Shown here: positions 41,079 through 49,323 of the stretch, piece after piece | Layout: each line of letters opens with the position of its first letter | Position numbering within the stretch: the stretch's first letter is position 1 | Source of the DNA: Pseudarthrobacter sp. MM222 | GTDB lineage: Bacteria > Actinomycetota > Actinomycetes > Actinomycetales > Micrococcaceae | Length of the DNA stretch: 64,000 nucleotides | Assembly (NCBI RefSeq): GCF_947090775.1 | Contig: NZ_OX352321.1 | Coordinates: 3,968,001-4,032,000 of the forward strand | Direction of reading: 5' to 3' | Notes under the pieces: model-generated | Databases searched by the model: none | What the model saw: the letters and a program-made list of their open reading frames with translations, nothing else | Told to the model about the DNA's origin: nothing | Made by a program: the position numbers and the translations under genes

Positions 41079-43210
41079 CCCCCGCACCCGTGATCATTGC
41101 CATCGACGGCCGGTCCGGCGCAGGAAAAACCACCCTGGCAATCGAACTCGCCGCGCGGCTGCGGGAGCATCACAAGGTCTCGCTCTTCCATCTGGAGGAT
41201 ATCTATCCTGGCTGGAACGGCCTCGCGGCAGGCATAGAACGCTACGTCTCCACGGTCCTGCAGCCGCTGCAGCACGGCAACCCTGCCGAATGGGTCAGCT
41301 GGGACTGGAACCGCCACTACGACGGCGAAACCCGCACCACCCAGCCCGCCGAAATTGTCCTGGTGGAAGGCGTGGGCGCAGCGGCCGAAGCCGCCCGCCC
41401 GTTCCTGACCGCCGTGATCTGGGCGGACTCTCCGGAACAGGACCGCCGCAGCCGGGCAATGCAGCGTGACGGTGCCAGCTACGAACCCTACTGGGATCAG
41501 TGGGCCGCCCAGGAGCAGGAATGGCTGGCCGCGGATGACGTCCCGGCCCACGCCGACGTCCGGGTGGTCAACCTCGCGGACGGTGCCGCCCCGGCGGAGG
41601 TGCTGGAATCCCTCCAGTACCTGCCCGCGCTGGCCCCGGTGCTCATGCCGGAACTCGCGGCCCGCCGCGGGCTGCAGCTCCGGACGGAACGGATCGACGC
41701 GGCGCCGGACGCCGTCGTGCTGTTCGAGCGACTTTTCGGCCGCTCTGCCAACGCAGTATGGCTGGACTCCTCCCTCCCGCCGGAATCACGGGATGCGCCC
41801 GGTGCACGTCGCATGGACCCGGACGGCGCAGACCCCCACGGCGCGGCCGAAAGGAGCCGGTTCAGCATCCTGGCGGACGACGGCGGCCGGTTCGGCCAGA
41901 CGGTCCGGCACAGCTCGGGCGAAACCACCGTTAGCGTCGGAAACGCCACTGTCCGAACCGAGGGACCATTTTTCCGCTGGCTCGACGGCGCCTGGGGGCG
42001 CAATGCGCTCCGCGCCCCCGAGGGCTACCCGGGCGAGTTCGCGCTGGGCTGGCTGGGTTATCTCGGCTACGAACTCAAACGCGAGACCGGCGGAAGCGAC
42101 GTTCCCTCGGATACCCCCGACGCCTGCCTGCTTTTCGCCGGACGTGCCGTCGTGCTGGACCATCTGGAGCGCACGGTGTGGCTTCTCGCCCTGGACACCG
42201 CCGACACCGAGGAGTGGCTGGCCGCGGCCCGGTTGGCCGTGGCTCAGTCCGGGGCCCAGTCCCGGTCGCAAACCGGGGCGGTGCCTGCGCAGGCCGGCCG
42301 AGCTGCCGCCGTCGAACGGCCTGCCGGGCCGGACTTCACCGCGCGGGACTCGGAACTCGCCTACAAGACCAAGATCGCCGACGCGCAGTACCAGATCACC
42401 GAAGGCAACAGCTACGAGGTCTGCCTCACCACGGCCCTGACGGCGCGCGTCCCGGCCGGCGGCCTGGACCCCTGGCAGGCGTACCAAGCGCTCCGGCGGC
42501 GCAATCCGGCGCCGTTCGCCAGCTACCTGCGTTTCGGAGAACTCAGCGTGGCCAGCACTTCGCCGGAGCGCTTCCTGCGGATTTCGGCCGACGGCGGCAT
42601 GCGGGCCGAGCCGATCAAGGGCACCCGGCGACGGGACACTGACCCTTTACGGGACGCGGCGCTGAGGCAGGAACTGGAAGCCTCAGCAAAGGACCGCGCC
42701 GAAAACATCATGATCGTGGACCTACTGCGCAATGACCTGAGCCATTTCGCTGTACCCGGATCCGTGTCCGTCAGCCGGCTCTGCACGATTGAAAGCTACG
42801 CCACCGTCCACCAGATGGTCAGCACCATCGATGCGCGGCTTCGGCCCGGACTGCCGCGGGCGGAAGCCGTGGCGGCCTGCTTCCCGGCGGGGTCGATGAC
42901 GGGCGCGCCGAAGGTCAGCACCATGGCCATCCTGGACCGGCTGGAAGGCGCCGCCCGGGGCGTGTACTCGGGGGCGATCGGCTACTTCTCGCTGAACGGC
43001 GCCACCGACCTCGCCGTGGCGATCCGTACCCTCGTGATTCATGAATCCGCCGACGGGGTCGGCGGAACCCGGCTGAGTCTCGGCGTCGGCGGCGCGATCA
43101 CGGCGGATTCCTCTCCGGAGGAGGAATACGAGGAGATCCGGACAAAGGCGTTTGGTGTGCTCTCCGCGGTCGGCGCCGAATTCCCGGCCGGACGGGCCGG
43201 CGATTCCTAA
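41075..43210 (+). CDS. pabB: P-loop kinase-PabB fusion (aminodeoxychorismate synthase component I)
   Basis: The 711-residue product joins two domains. Residues 1-180 are a small P-loop NTPase (IIAIDGRSGAGKTTLAIELA with Walker A at 12-20, uridine-kinase-like, ending WAAQEQEWLAADDVPAHADV). Residues about 190-700 are a chorismate-binding ADC synthase: KIADAQYQITEGNSYEVCLT, FASYLRFGELSVASTSPERFL, EPIKGTRRR, NIMIVDLLRNDLS, and GSMTGAPKVSTMAILDRLEG (typical of PabB/TrpE). PabB makes aminodeoxychorismate from chorismate and ammonia or glutamine. No glutaminase partner (PabA) is in the window. Its ATG overlaps the phosphatase stop. PabC is 1.6 kb downstream on the same strand. Confidence 0.88.
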   Translation: MTPAPVIIAIDGRSGAGKTTLAIELAARLREHHKVSLFHLEDIYPGWNGLAAGIERYVSTVLQPLQHGNPAEWVSWDWNRHYDGETRTTQPAEIVLVEGVGAAAEAARPFLTAVIWADSPEQDRRSRAMQRDGASYEPYWDQWAAQEQEWLAADDVPAHADVRVVNLADGAAPAEVLESLQYLPALAPVLMPELAARRGLQLRTERIDAAPDAVVLFERLFGRSANAVWLDSSLPPESRDAPGARRMDPDGADPHGAAERSRFSILADDGGRFGQTVRHSSGETTVSVGNATVRTEGPFFRWLDGAWGRNALRAPEGYPGEFALGWLGYLGYELKRETGGSDVPSDTPDACLLFAGRAVVLDHLERTVWLLALDTADTEEWLAAARLAVAQSGAQSRSQTGAVPAQAGRAAAVERPAGPDFTARDSELAYKTKIADAQYQITEGNSYEVCLTTALTARVPAGGLDPWQAYQALRRRNPAPFASYLRFGELSVASTSPERFLRISADGGMRAEPIKGTRRRDTDPLRDAALRQELEASAKDRAENIMIVDLLRNDLSHFAVPGSVSVSRLCTIESYATVHQMVSTIDARLRPGLPRAEAVAACFPAGSMTGAPKVSTMAILDRLEGAARGVYSGAIGYFSLNGATDLAVAIRTLVIHESADGVGGTRLSLGVGGAITADSSPEEEYEEIRTKAFGVLSAVGAEFPAGRAGDS

Positions 43211-43217
43211 CGGCGAG

Positions 43218-44708
43218 TTACTGCAGCGTCGCCGTCAGCCGTGCCACGTTGTCCACGTATTTGACCAGCATCGGACGCTTCATCCAGTCCTCGAGGACCA
43301 GCTCGTGCGAGATGTCACGGTATGTGTCCTCCACCGCGCGGAGCCTCTGGACGATATCCTCGCCCAGCAGCATCACCGAGACCTCCAGGTTCAGCGAGAA
43401 GGAGCGCATGTCCATGTTGCTCGAGCCCAGCACCGCTACTTCGTCGTCGATCGTGAAGTGCTTCGCATGCAGCACGAACGGGGCCTTGTAAAGGTAGATC
43501 CGCACCCCGGCCTCCAAAAGGGCCTCGTAGTACGACTGCTGGGCATGGTGGACCAGGAACTGGTCGCCTTTTTCCGAGACGAACAATTCGACGTCGACGC
43601 CCCGCTGTGCCGCCGTCGTCACTGCGTAGAGCAACGAGTCGTCGGGAACGAAATACGGACTGCAGATCGAGACCTTATGCTGCGCCGAATAAATCAGCGT
43701 ATTGAAGAGCCGCAGGTTGTTCTCGGTGATGAAGCCGGGACCGCTGGGAACCACCTGGGCGGTGATGTCGCCGGCGTGCAGCTCGGGCCGGTGCCCCAGC
43801 TGGTGCTCGAGCGACTCGTCGGTTTCGTTGAGCCAGTCGGTGGCGAAAACCACATTGAGGGTGGTGACGATCGGGCCGCGCAGGCAGGCCATCAGCTCCA
43901 CCCACTCGCGGCCCACCTTGCGGTGCCGCGGGTTGTTATAGGAGGGCTCGATAAGGTTCTGCGAACCGGTGAAGGCGACCTCGCCGTCGATCACCATGAT
44001 CTTGCGATGGTTGCGCAGGTCAGGACGGCGCCACTGCCCGCGCGCCGGCCGCAGCGGCAGCATGGGCCGCCAGCTGATCTTGCTGGCCTTGAGCCGGGCG
44101 ATGAGTTTGCTATAGCCCTTGATCCGCAACGTGCCGAGGTGGTCGAACAGGACGCGGACTTCGACGCCGCGCTCGGCGGCGTCCTCCAGGGCGGTGAGCA
44201 GTTCGTCGGTCACATGGTCCGTGCTCATGATGTAGAACTCCGCGTTGACGAAGTCCTTGGCCTCGCGGACGGCCGCCGCCATCGCTCTGATGGAATCCGG
44301 GTAACCCGGCAACAGCTCCACCTTGTTGCCGTCCACCATCGGGAGCGAGCCCAGGGTCTTGTTCAGCTCCGCGGCGGAAGCCACCCACTCCGGCCCGTCG
44401 TAATGGCTCTCCAGGCTGGCCAGTTCCAGTGTCCCTTCCCGGACGCGCATGTTCACGGCTTCCTGCTGGGCGCGGCGCTTGCGGGAAAGGCGGAAGTTCC
44501 CGAAGAGCAGGAACAGCACCAGGCCCACGGCGGGGACGAAGAAGATGCCCAGCAGCCACGCCATGGCGGTGGTGGGACGGCGGTTTCCTGGGATGATGCC
44601 GAGGGCCAGCACCCGGATCGCAAAGTCGATGAAGGTCAGGATGAGGACCGCCCAGGACGGGAGCGTTCCCACCAGCGGAAATGGCCACAGCACAGGCGAA
44701 CCCCTCAT
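43218..44708 (-). CDS. cls: cardiolipin synthase (phospholipase D family)
   Basis: The 496-residue protein has two N-terminal membrane helices (about residues 15-60) with a phospholipase-type linker. The two HKD motifs follow: RNHRKIMVIDGEVAFTGSQN and VLHAKHFTIDDEVAVLGSSNMDMRS. It condenses two phosphatidylglycerol molecules to cardiolipin at the membrane. The ATG at 44708 gives MRGSPVLWPFPL just before the first helix and is chosen; a TTG at 44750 is possible. It lies convergent with pabB and divergent from pabC. Confidence 0.88.
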   Translation of the reverse strand: MRGSPVLWPFPLVGTLPSWAVLILTFIDFAIRVLALGIIPGNRRPTTAMAWLLGIFFVPAVGLVLFLLFGNFRLSRKRRAQQEAVNMRVREGTLELASLESHYDGPEWVASAAELNKTLGSLPMVDGNKVELLPGYPDSIRAMAAAVREAKDFVNAEFYIMSTDHVTDELLTALEDAAERGVEVRVLFDHLGTLRIKGYSKLIARLKASKISWRPMLPLRPARGQWRRPDLRNHRKIMVIDGEVAFTGSQNLIEPSYNNPRHRKVGREWVELMACLRGPIVTTLNVVFATDWLNETDESLEHQLGHRPELHAGDITAQVVPSGPGFITENNLRLFNTLIYSAQHKVSICSPYFVPDDSLLYAVTTAAQRGVDVELFVSEKGDQFLVHHAQQSYYEALLEAGVRIYLYKAPFVLHAKHFTIDDEVAVLGSSNMDMRSFSLNLEVSVMLLGEDIVQRLRAVEDTYRDISHELVLEDWMKRPMLVKYVDNVARLTATLQ

Positions 44709-44786
44709 GTTCCAGACCCGCGGAGCATTTCCGGAACGGGCAATCTTCAAATCCTATCGCGGCCCGCGCCGCACTAAGCTGAAACC

Positions 44787-45752
44787 ATGACTTCTGCCTC
44801 TGTTGCCGGCCCCGCCGCTGTGCTGGTGTTTCTGGACCCCGAGCTTGAAGGCGGCCGGGTCGCTGACGCGTCCAAGCCGCAGTTGATGGCCACCGACCAG
44901 GGCGCGACCCGCGGCGACGGCGTGTTCGAGTCGCTGCTTGCCGTCGGCGGCCGGCCCCGCAAGCTCCAGGCCCATCTGGACCGGCTGGCCGGCTCCGCGC
45001 GGGTTCTGGAGCTCGACATTCCGGCGGAGGACCAATGGCGGCGTGCCATTGAGACAGCGATCCGCGAGTTCCGGGGCCCGCAGGCTCCGGACACGGCGGA
45101 GGCCCCTGCCCCGGCCGACGAGCTGGTGGTGAAACTCCTCGTGACGCGCGGGGTGGAAGGCGAGGGCAGGCCCACCTGCTGGGTGCAGGCCTCCGCGCCC
45201 GGCGCCGCCGGCCGCCGCCAGCGCGAGACCGGGATCGACGTCCTGCTTCTGGACCGCGGCTACGACAGTGAGATCGGCGAGCGCGCACCGTGGCTGCTGC
45301 TCGGCGCCAAGACCCTCTCCTACGCAGTCAACATGGCCGCGCTGCGCTACGCCCACCATCAGGGCGCGGACGATGTCATCTTCATCTCGGCGGACGGGCG
45401 TGTCCTTGAGGGTCCGACGTCGACAGTCCTGCTGGCGCACCTGGAAACGTCCGACGACGGCCAGGGCGGCGTCCGCACGATCCGCCGGCTCATCACACCC
45501 CAGCTGGACAGCGGAATTCTGCCCGGAACCTCCCAGGGCGCCTTGTTCACCGCGGCCAAGGCGGCTGGCTGGGAGCTGGGCTACGGGCCGCTGGAGCCGA
45601 AGGACCTGCTTGACGCCGACGCCGTGTGGCTCATCTCAAGCATCAGGCTGCTGGCCCCGGTCAACCATATTGACGGCAAGGAGATCGGCACTCCGGAGCT
45701 GCGGAAGCAGCTTACGGCAGAGTTGAATGCGCTCTACGCCACCATCGAGTAG
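44787..45752 (+). CDS. pabC: class IV aminotransferase, aminodeoxychorismate lyase-like
   Basis: The 321-residue PLP enzyme has the fold-type IV pattern: RGDGVFESLLAVGG near residue 42, the PLP lysine K175 in LLLGAKTLSYAVN, ADDVIFISADGRVLEGPTSTV, and SGILPGTSQGALF (phosphate cup). The closeness to PabB and typical PabC-like sequence make 4-amino-4-deoxychorismate lyase the best call; D-amino-acid or branched-chain aminotransferase activity cannot be excluded from sequence alone. Starts 78 bp from the divergent cls gene. Confidence 0.8.
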   Translation: MTSASVAGPAAVLVFLDPELEGGRVADASKPQLMATDQGATRGDGVFESLLAVGGRPRKLQAHLDRLAGSARVLELDIPAEDQWRRAIETAIREFRGPQAPDTAEAPAPADELVVKLLVTRGVEGEGRPTCWVQASAPGAAGRRQRETGIDVLLLDRGYDSEIGERAPWLLLGAKTLSYAVNMAALRYAHHQGADDVIFISADGRVLEGPTSTVLLAHLETSDDGQGGVRTIRRLITPQLDSGILPGTSQGALFTAAKAAGWELGYGPLEPKDLLDADAVWLISSIRLLAPVNHIDGKEIGTPELRKQLTAELNALYATIE

Positions 45753-45768
45753 CCGGCTCCCGGCGCAC

Positions 45769-46857
45769 TCAGGCCCAGGCCTCCCGGAGCGCCCGCCAGG
45801 CGTCGTCGTCCCGGGCCGCGCCGGAACTCACTGACGCAGGGAGGCTTTGCTTGCCCCGGCGCCCAGCCGGGCGTCCAGCCGGGCGCCGGACGTGCCGCGC
45901 CAGCCCGGCGAGCAAGAGCAAGGCCGTGAATATGGAATAAACCGGGACGAGCGCCGCGAGCCACTGGTGGCGCAGCACAAATCCCGTCCACAGGGTGCCG
46001 GTCATGCAGCCGTGGGCCGTCAGCAGGTGCAGCGCCCGGCGGGAGCGCAGCCGCCAGAGGTCCCGCAGAGTCGACGGACACGCGGCCTGGATCCCGGCCC
46101 GCGGCGCGAAGGCGACACGGTAGCCGGCTGCACGCACGCGCCAGGCAAGCTCCAGCTCCGAGCCTGCCTCGCCCTCCCGGAACGGCCCGATCTCGGCCAG
46201 GACTTTGCTGGGGAACGCCTCGAGGCGGCCGGGAAGGACCGGGAGTCCCCCGACGGCGGCCAATGCCCGCCGGGTTATGGCGGTGCCAAGAGAACTGATC
46301 GAAGCCAGCAGCCCGCCCGGGCCTAGTTGGTTCCAGCGGGCCGGCCAGTCGTCGCCATAGACGGCCCCGGTGCGCCGGTCCTCAAAGCCCTGAAGCATGC
46401 GGTCGACGGTGGACCGGGAAAAGGTCGCATCAGCGTCGACAAACATCAGGATGTCGCCCGCCGCGTGCCGGGCGCCCAGATTCCGGGCAGCTGCCTCTCC
46501 TCCACCGGGCTGCCGCAGGACTTTGATCCGGGGATCCCCCGCTGCCCAGGAGGCCATCAGTTCCGCAGTGCCGTCCGTGGAGCCGTCGTCGACGAGGACG
46601 ACCTCATACCGGGCGTACCGGGTTCGTGCGATGGACCGGAGGCAATTGTCGATGACGGTGCCCGCATTGCAGGCCGGAACAACGATCGACACGCTTGGCC
46701 ATTCATCCCACAGGGTCGGAGCTCCCTGGCGCCGGCGGCTGGCTGCACGCAGTTCCAAGCCCAAGGCCAACGGCAGCGCAAGCAGCTGGACGAGGCCAAA
46801 GACAGCGATCGGCAGGCCCGTGATGAGCAGCAGGAAAAGCGGCGTGCCGGGGTCCAT
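45769..46857 (-). CDS. family 2 glycosyltransferase with C-terminal membrane helix
   Basis: The 362-residue GT2 has an N-terminal membrane helix (residues 6-25), the nucleotide-sugar domain VSIVVPACNAGTVIDNCL, VVLVDDGSTDGT (the DxD-like acid pair DD), and VDADATFSRSTVDRML, followed by another helix near residue 290. The downstream half resembles membrane-anchored cell-wall GT2 proteins. Start ATG 46857 is 5 bp before the stop of the ATP-grasp gene on the same strand, so the two are co-transcribed. Product unknown. Confidence 0.75.
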   Translation of the reverse strand: MDPGTPLFLLLITGLPIAVFGLVQLLALPLALGLELRAASRRRQGAPTLWDEWPSVSIVVPACNAGTVIDNCLRSIARTRYARYEVVLVDDGSTDGTAELMASWAAGDPRIKVLRQPGGGEAAARNLGARHAAGDILMFVDADATFSRSTVDRMLQGFEDRRTGAVYGDDWPARWNQLGPGGLLASISSLGTAITRRALAAVGGLPVLPGRLEAFPSKVLAEIGPFREGEAGSELELAWRVRAAGYRVAFAPRAGIQAACPSTLRDLWRLRSRRALHLLTAHGCMTGTLWTGFVLRHQWLAALVPVYSIFTALLLLAGLARHVRRPAGRPAGRRGKQSLPASVSSGAARDDDAWRALREAWA

Positions 46858-46861
46858 TACG

Positions 46862-47824
46862 TCAGACCACGGCATAGGCGAAGGCCCCGCTGCCCTGCCG
46901 GAACGAGGCGGGGTTGAAAGACGGGAGATTGAAGGAAGCCAGGACGGCATCGAGCAGTTCCGGTGCGGATTCGCTGCTGGCGCCGAAGCGGGCGTTTACG
47001 TCCAGTACTACCGGGGTCCCGTCGTCCCGGCGTCGGACCGTCAGCTCAACGGGGCCCGTCAGTCCCAGCGAACGGACGGCGGCCATCCCAAGGTTGCCGA
47101 CGTCCATTGCCTCTCCGGCCTCGGCCCTGCGGACGGATCCCGGCGCCGTTACCGGGTTTCCCCCTGCCGATGCTGTCCGTTCTGTCACGATCACGAACGG
47201 AGCGGTTCCGTTGTGGGCGGGGGTGCCAAAGACCATGGACAGATATTCCGTACCGGGAATGTATTCCTGGAGAACTTGGCCGTCGGGCAGCGCTGCCCAG
47301 TCGACGTGCCGGCTACCGTCGATGAAGATCACGGAATCACTGCCGCGAAAAACCCTCGGCTTGACCACCACGGGGCCGTCCAGCGCCGCCATGGCATCGT
47401 CGGCGTCGGCGAAATCACCGGGAACGCCGAAGCGCGGAACCGGGACGCCGGCCGAACGGAGCTGCCAGGCAGTGAAGAGCTTGTCGTTGGCCAGTGCCAC
47501 GGGTCCAGGGTCCCCGATGATGACGCGGACGTCCCGTCCGAAACCGGCGCGGGCGGCCGAGAGGTGAGTAAGTTCCGCCCTGGCCGTCGGAATGACGAGA
47601 TTGATGCCCTCGCGGGCGACGAGGCGCCGCAGCACCGGGACCATTTCCGGATCGGTGGCCGGGGGTACGCGGACGGCGGTGAAGCCCGCTCCGGCCGGCA
47701 GTTCGCGGACGTCGGCTCCGAGGAATGGGATGTCTCTGGACTTCAACTGCACGGCTAGCGCGCGGCCGGCACGTCCGCCGGCACCGGTGATCAGGACGCG
47801 GGGTTTCACGGTTTCTCCATTCAA
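46862..47824 (-). CDS. ATP-grasp protein (carbamoyl phosphate synthase-like)
   Basis: The 320-residue protein has a Rossmann-like start VLITGAGGRAGRALAVQLKS and an ATP-grasp core: VVVKPRVFRGSDSVIF, GQVLQEYIPGTEYLSMVFG, VVLDVNARFGASSESAP (metal/ATP Asp-Asn-Arg). This is the PylC/CarB-like ATP-grasp ligase group that joins a carboxylate to an amine or thiol. It forms an operon with the glycosyltransferase, suggesting a small modified-peptide or cell-envelope ligand (inference). Confidence 0.72.
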   Translation of the reverse strand: MNGETVKPRVLITGAGGRAGRALAVQLKSRDIPFLGADVRELPAGAGFTAVRVPPATDPEMVPVLRRLVAREGINLVIPTARAELTHLSAARAGFGRDVRVIIGDPGPVALANDKLFTAWQLRSAGVPVPRFGVPGDFADADDAMAALDGPVVVKPRVFRGSDSVIFIDGSRHVDWAALPDGQVLQEYIPGTEYLSMVFGTPAHNGTAPFVIVTERTASAGGNPVTAPGSVRRAEAGEAMDVGNLGMAAVRSLGLTGPVELTVRRRDDGTPVVLDVNARFGASSESAPELLDAVLASFNLPSFNPASFRQGSGAFAYAVV

Positions 47825-48071
47825 TTCTGAGACGGCATCCGGGGCGTGTCATAACCCTGCGCGACACCCCTCATGAGCGGCGGCTTGCACCCTGAGGCCG
47901 CCGGGGTGCGGCAGCCTCGTTACAAGTAAAAGCGAGCGCCCTATCACAAGGCCCGAGTAGCCGATACTCGGAACTGGCTCAGGCGCCCACGTTGGGCGCA
48001 CTCGCGATACGCGAATTCGGCTCCCGGCTACCCAGAGGGTCCGCTCGAGGCGCGCTTGCACCGCGAAGAAT

Positions 48072-48310
48072 GGGCATGTCCCGCGCTGGTCCCGCTCCGC
48101 CGCAGAGCATGCCCCGCGGCCGCGCCTAAGGAAGGACATAGTGGCTATATGTCCTTCCCTCCCGCCCAAGAGAGGGCATGTCCCGCGCTGGTCCCGCTCC
48201 ACCGCAGAGCATGCCCCGCGGCCGCGCCTAAGGATGGACATAGTGGCTACAGGTCCATCCCTGCCGCCCAAGGGAGGGCATGTCCCGCGCTGGTCCCGCT
48301 CGGCCGAAGG
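48072..48310. repeat. 102-bp tandem repeat array with conserved hairpins
   Basis: Copies start at 48072, 48174 and 48276 (exactly 102 bp apart; the third is truncated near 48310). Each full unit contains GGGCATG...CATGCCC arms and a GGAAGGAC...GTCCTTCC hairpin at its end. In copy 2 the latter reads GGATGGAC...GTCCATCC, a paired compensatory change. All six frames are open across much of it because 102 is a multiple of three, but no plausible start or gene is seen, so it is treated as non-coding. The rest of 47825-48071 shows nothing identifiable. Confidence 0.85.
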
Positions 48311-48459
48311 GCATGTCCACCGGTCGGCGCGGACACCCCGGACGGACACCGGCTGCATCGCTGCGCGCCGGCGTCCGGGCCGGGTGGAGGCACGCGCCGG
48401 TTACGGAACATGACGACGACGGCGGTGCGCCCGGGCGCAGCAGGTGTTACGTTTTTGGA

Positions 48460-48542
48460 GAGTAATGAGAACCGGCGCCAAGCCCTGACTGGCCGGTCGG
48501 CAACCCTCCCTCTTCGCGGCGGGGTGCCTCAGGTGAATACTC
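48460..48542 (+). promoter_or_regulatory. SAM-IV type riboswitch
   Basis: Upstream of the DUF1737-rhodanese-metZ operon the + strand has GGCCGGTCGGCAACCCTCC...CGCGGCGGGGTGCCTCAGGTGA, the core of the SAM-IV (and related SAM-I clan) aptamer. P1 can be GAGTA (48460-48464) with TACTC (48538-48542). It would switch off methionine-synthesis genes when S-adenosylmethionine is high, matching the metZ target. The boundary is approximate; a downstream pseudoknot hairpin (48543-48575) may belong to it. The strand is +. Confidence 0.82.
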
Positions 48543-48589
48543 GGCATATCGACCATTCGAGCTGCAAGCGTGAAAGAAGGAGCCCCGTC

Positions 48590-48916
48590 GTGCCCGACGC
48601 TTCCGCCCCCGCTGTCCCGGAGACAGCAACTGCCCCCTCCCCGGCCGTTCCCGGCGCCGCGGAAAGACTGGCCTACCGCCTCTTCACCGGACCCGACGAC
48701 CGCTCCTTCTGTGAGCGCGTTTCCACCGCACTGGCCGAGGGATACGTGCTGCACGGCAGCCCGTCCGCCACATTCAACGGCAGCACCGTCATTGTGGCCC
48801 AGGCCGTTGTGCTGCCGGCCGCGATTGCCAGTGCGGACGCCGCCGTCGCCGATGCGGTGGAAGGCCTCGAAATCGACGGTTTCGGCTACGAAGAGACCAT
48901 CGGGGGCCACGCGTGA
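48590..48916 (+). CDS. DUF1737 domain protein
   Basis: The 108-residue product has a Pro/Ala-rich N-terminus (1-27), then the DUF1737 pattern: LAYRLFTGPDDRSFCERVSTALAEGYVLHGSPSATFNG. This domain is about 55 residues and unknown in function. GTG at 48590 has AAGGAG 7 nt upstream. Its stop overlaps the rhodanese start (GTGA), so it is the first gene of the SAM-riboswitch-controlled operon with metZ. Confidence 0.72.
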   Translation: MPDASAPAVPETATAPSPAVPGAAERLAYRLFTGPDDRSFCERVSTALAEGYVLHGSPSATFNGSTVIVAQAVVLPAAIASADAAVADAVEGLEIDGFGYEETIGGHA

Positions 48917-49323
48917 GCTACGCCGGAGACCTCAGCCCCCAGGAGGCGTGGGAGAAGCTCGAAGCAGGCGCCATCCTGGTTGACGTCCGCACGGAGTCCG
49001 AGTGGGCCCACATCGGCATCCCGGACACCAAAGGCACGGAGAACGATCCGCTGTTCATCCAGTGGAACCTGACCGGAGGCATCCCCAATTCGCACTTCAT
49101 TGAACAGCTGAAGCAGCAGGCCCCGGAGGCCGACGGGACCGAACTCGTGTTCCTCTGCCGTTCCGGTGTCCGCTCCATCGCCGCCGCGAACGCCGCCACG
49201 GAGGCCGGCTTCGTCTCCTACAACGTCCTTGAGGGCTTCGAAGGCGCCCCGGACCAGTACGGCGAACGGAGCGTCAACGGCTGGAAGAACCGCGGCCTGC
49301 CCACCAACCTCGGGAAGAACTAA
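48913..49323 (+). CDS. rhodanese-like sulfurtransferase
   Basis: The 136-residue single rhodanese domain has the active-site loop FLCRSGVRS with catalytic Cys82, preceded by ILVDVRTESEWAHIGI. It moves sulfane sulfur, and its position between DUF1737 and metZ suggests feeding sulfur into homocysteine synthesis, though this is inference. GTG start overlaps the upstream stop; the next gene starts 1 nt after its stop. Confidence 0.87.
   Translation: MSYAGDLSPQEAWEKLEAGAILVDVRTESEWAHIGIPDTKGTENDPLFIQWNLTGGIPNSHFIEQLKQQAPEADGTELVFLCRSGVRSIAAANAATEAGFVSYNVLEGFEGAPDQYGERSVNGWKNRGLPTNLGKN

Noticed and set aside
43152..44777. 541-codon + strand frame opposite cls
   Set aside because: Antisense to cardiolipin synthase with both HKD motifs; no plausible protein.
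48072..48310. CRISPR array
   Set aside because: Repeats are 102 bp apart with no short repeat/variable spacer pattern and no cas genes nearby.
47849..48358. Minus-strand frame across the 102-bp repeats encoding a 34-residue repeat
   Set aside because: The repeat length is a multiple of three, so several frames stay open. There is no good start signal and the non-coding structure (compensatory hairpin) explains the conservation better. Kept as a repeat, not a gene.
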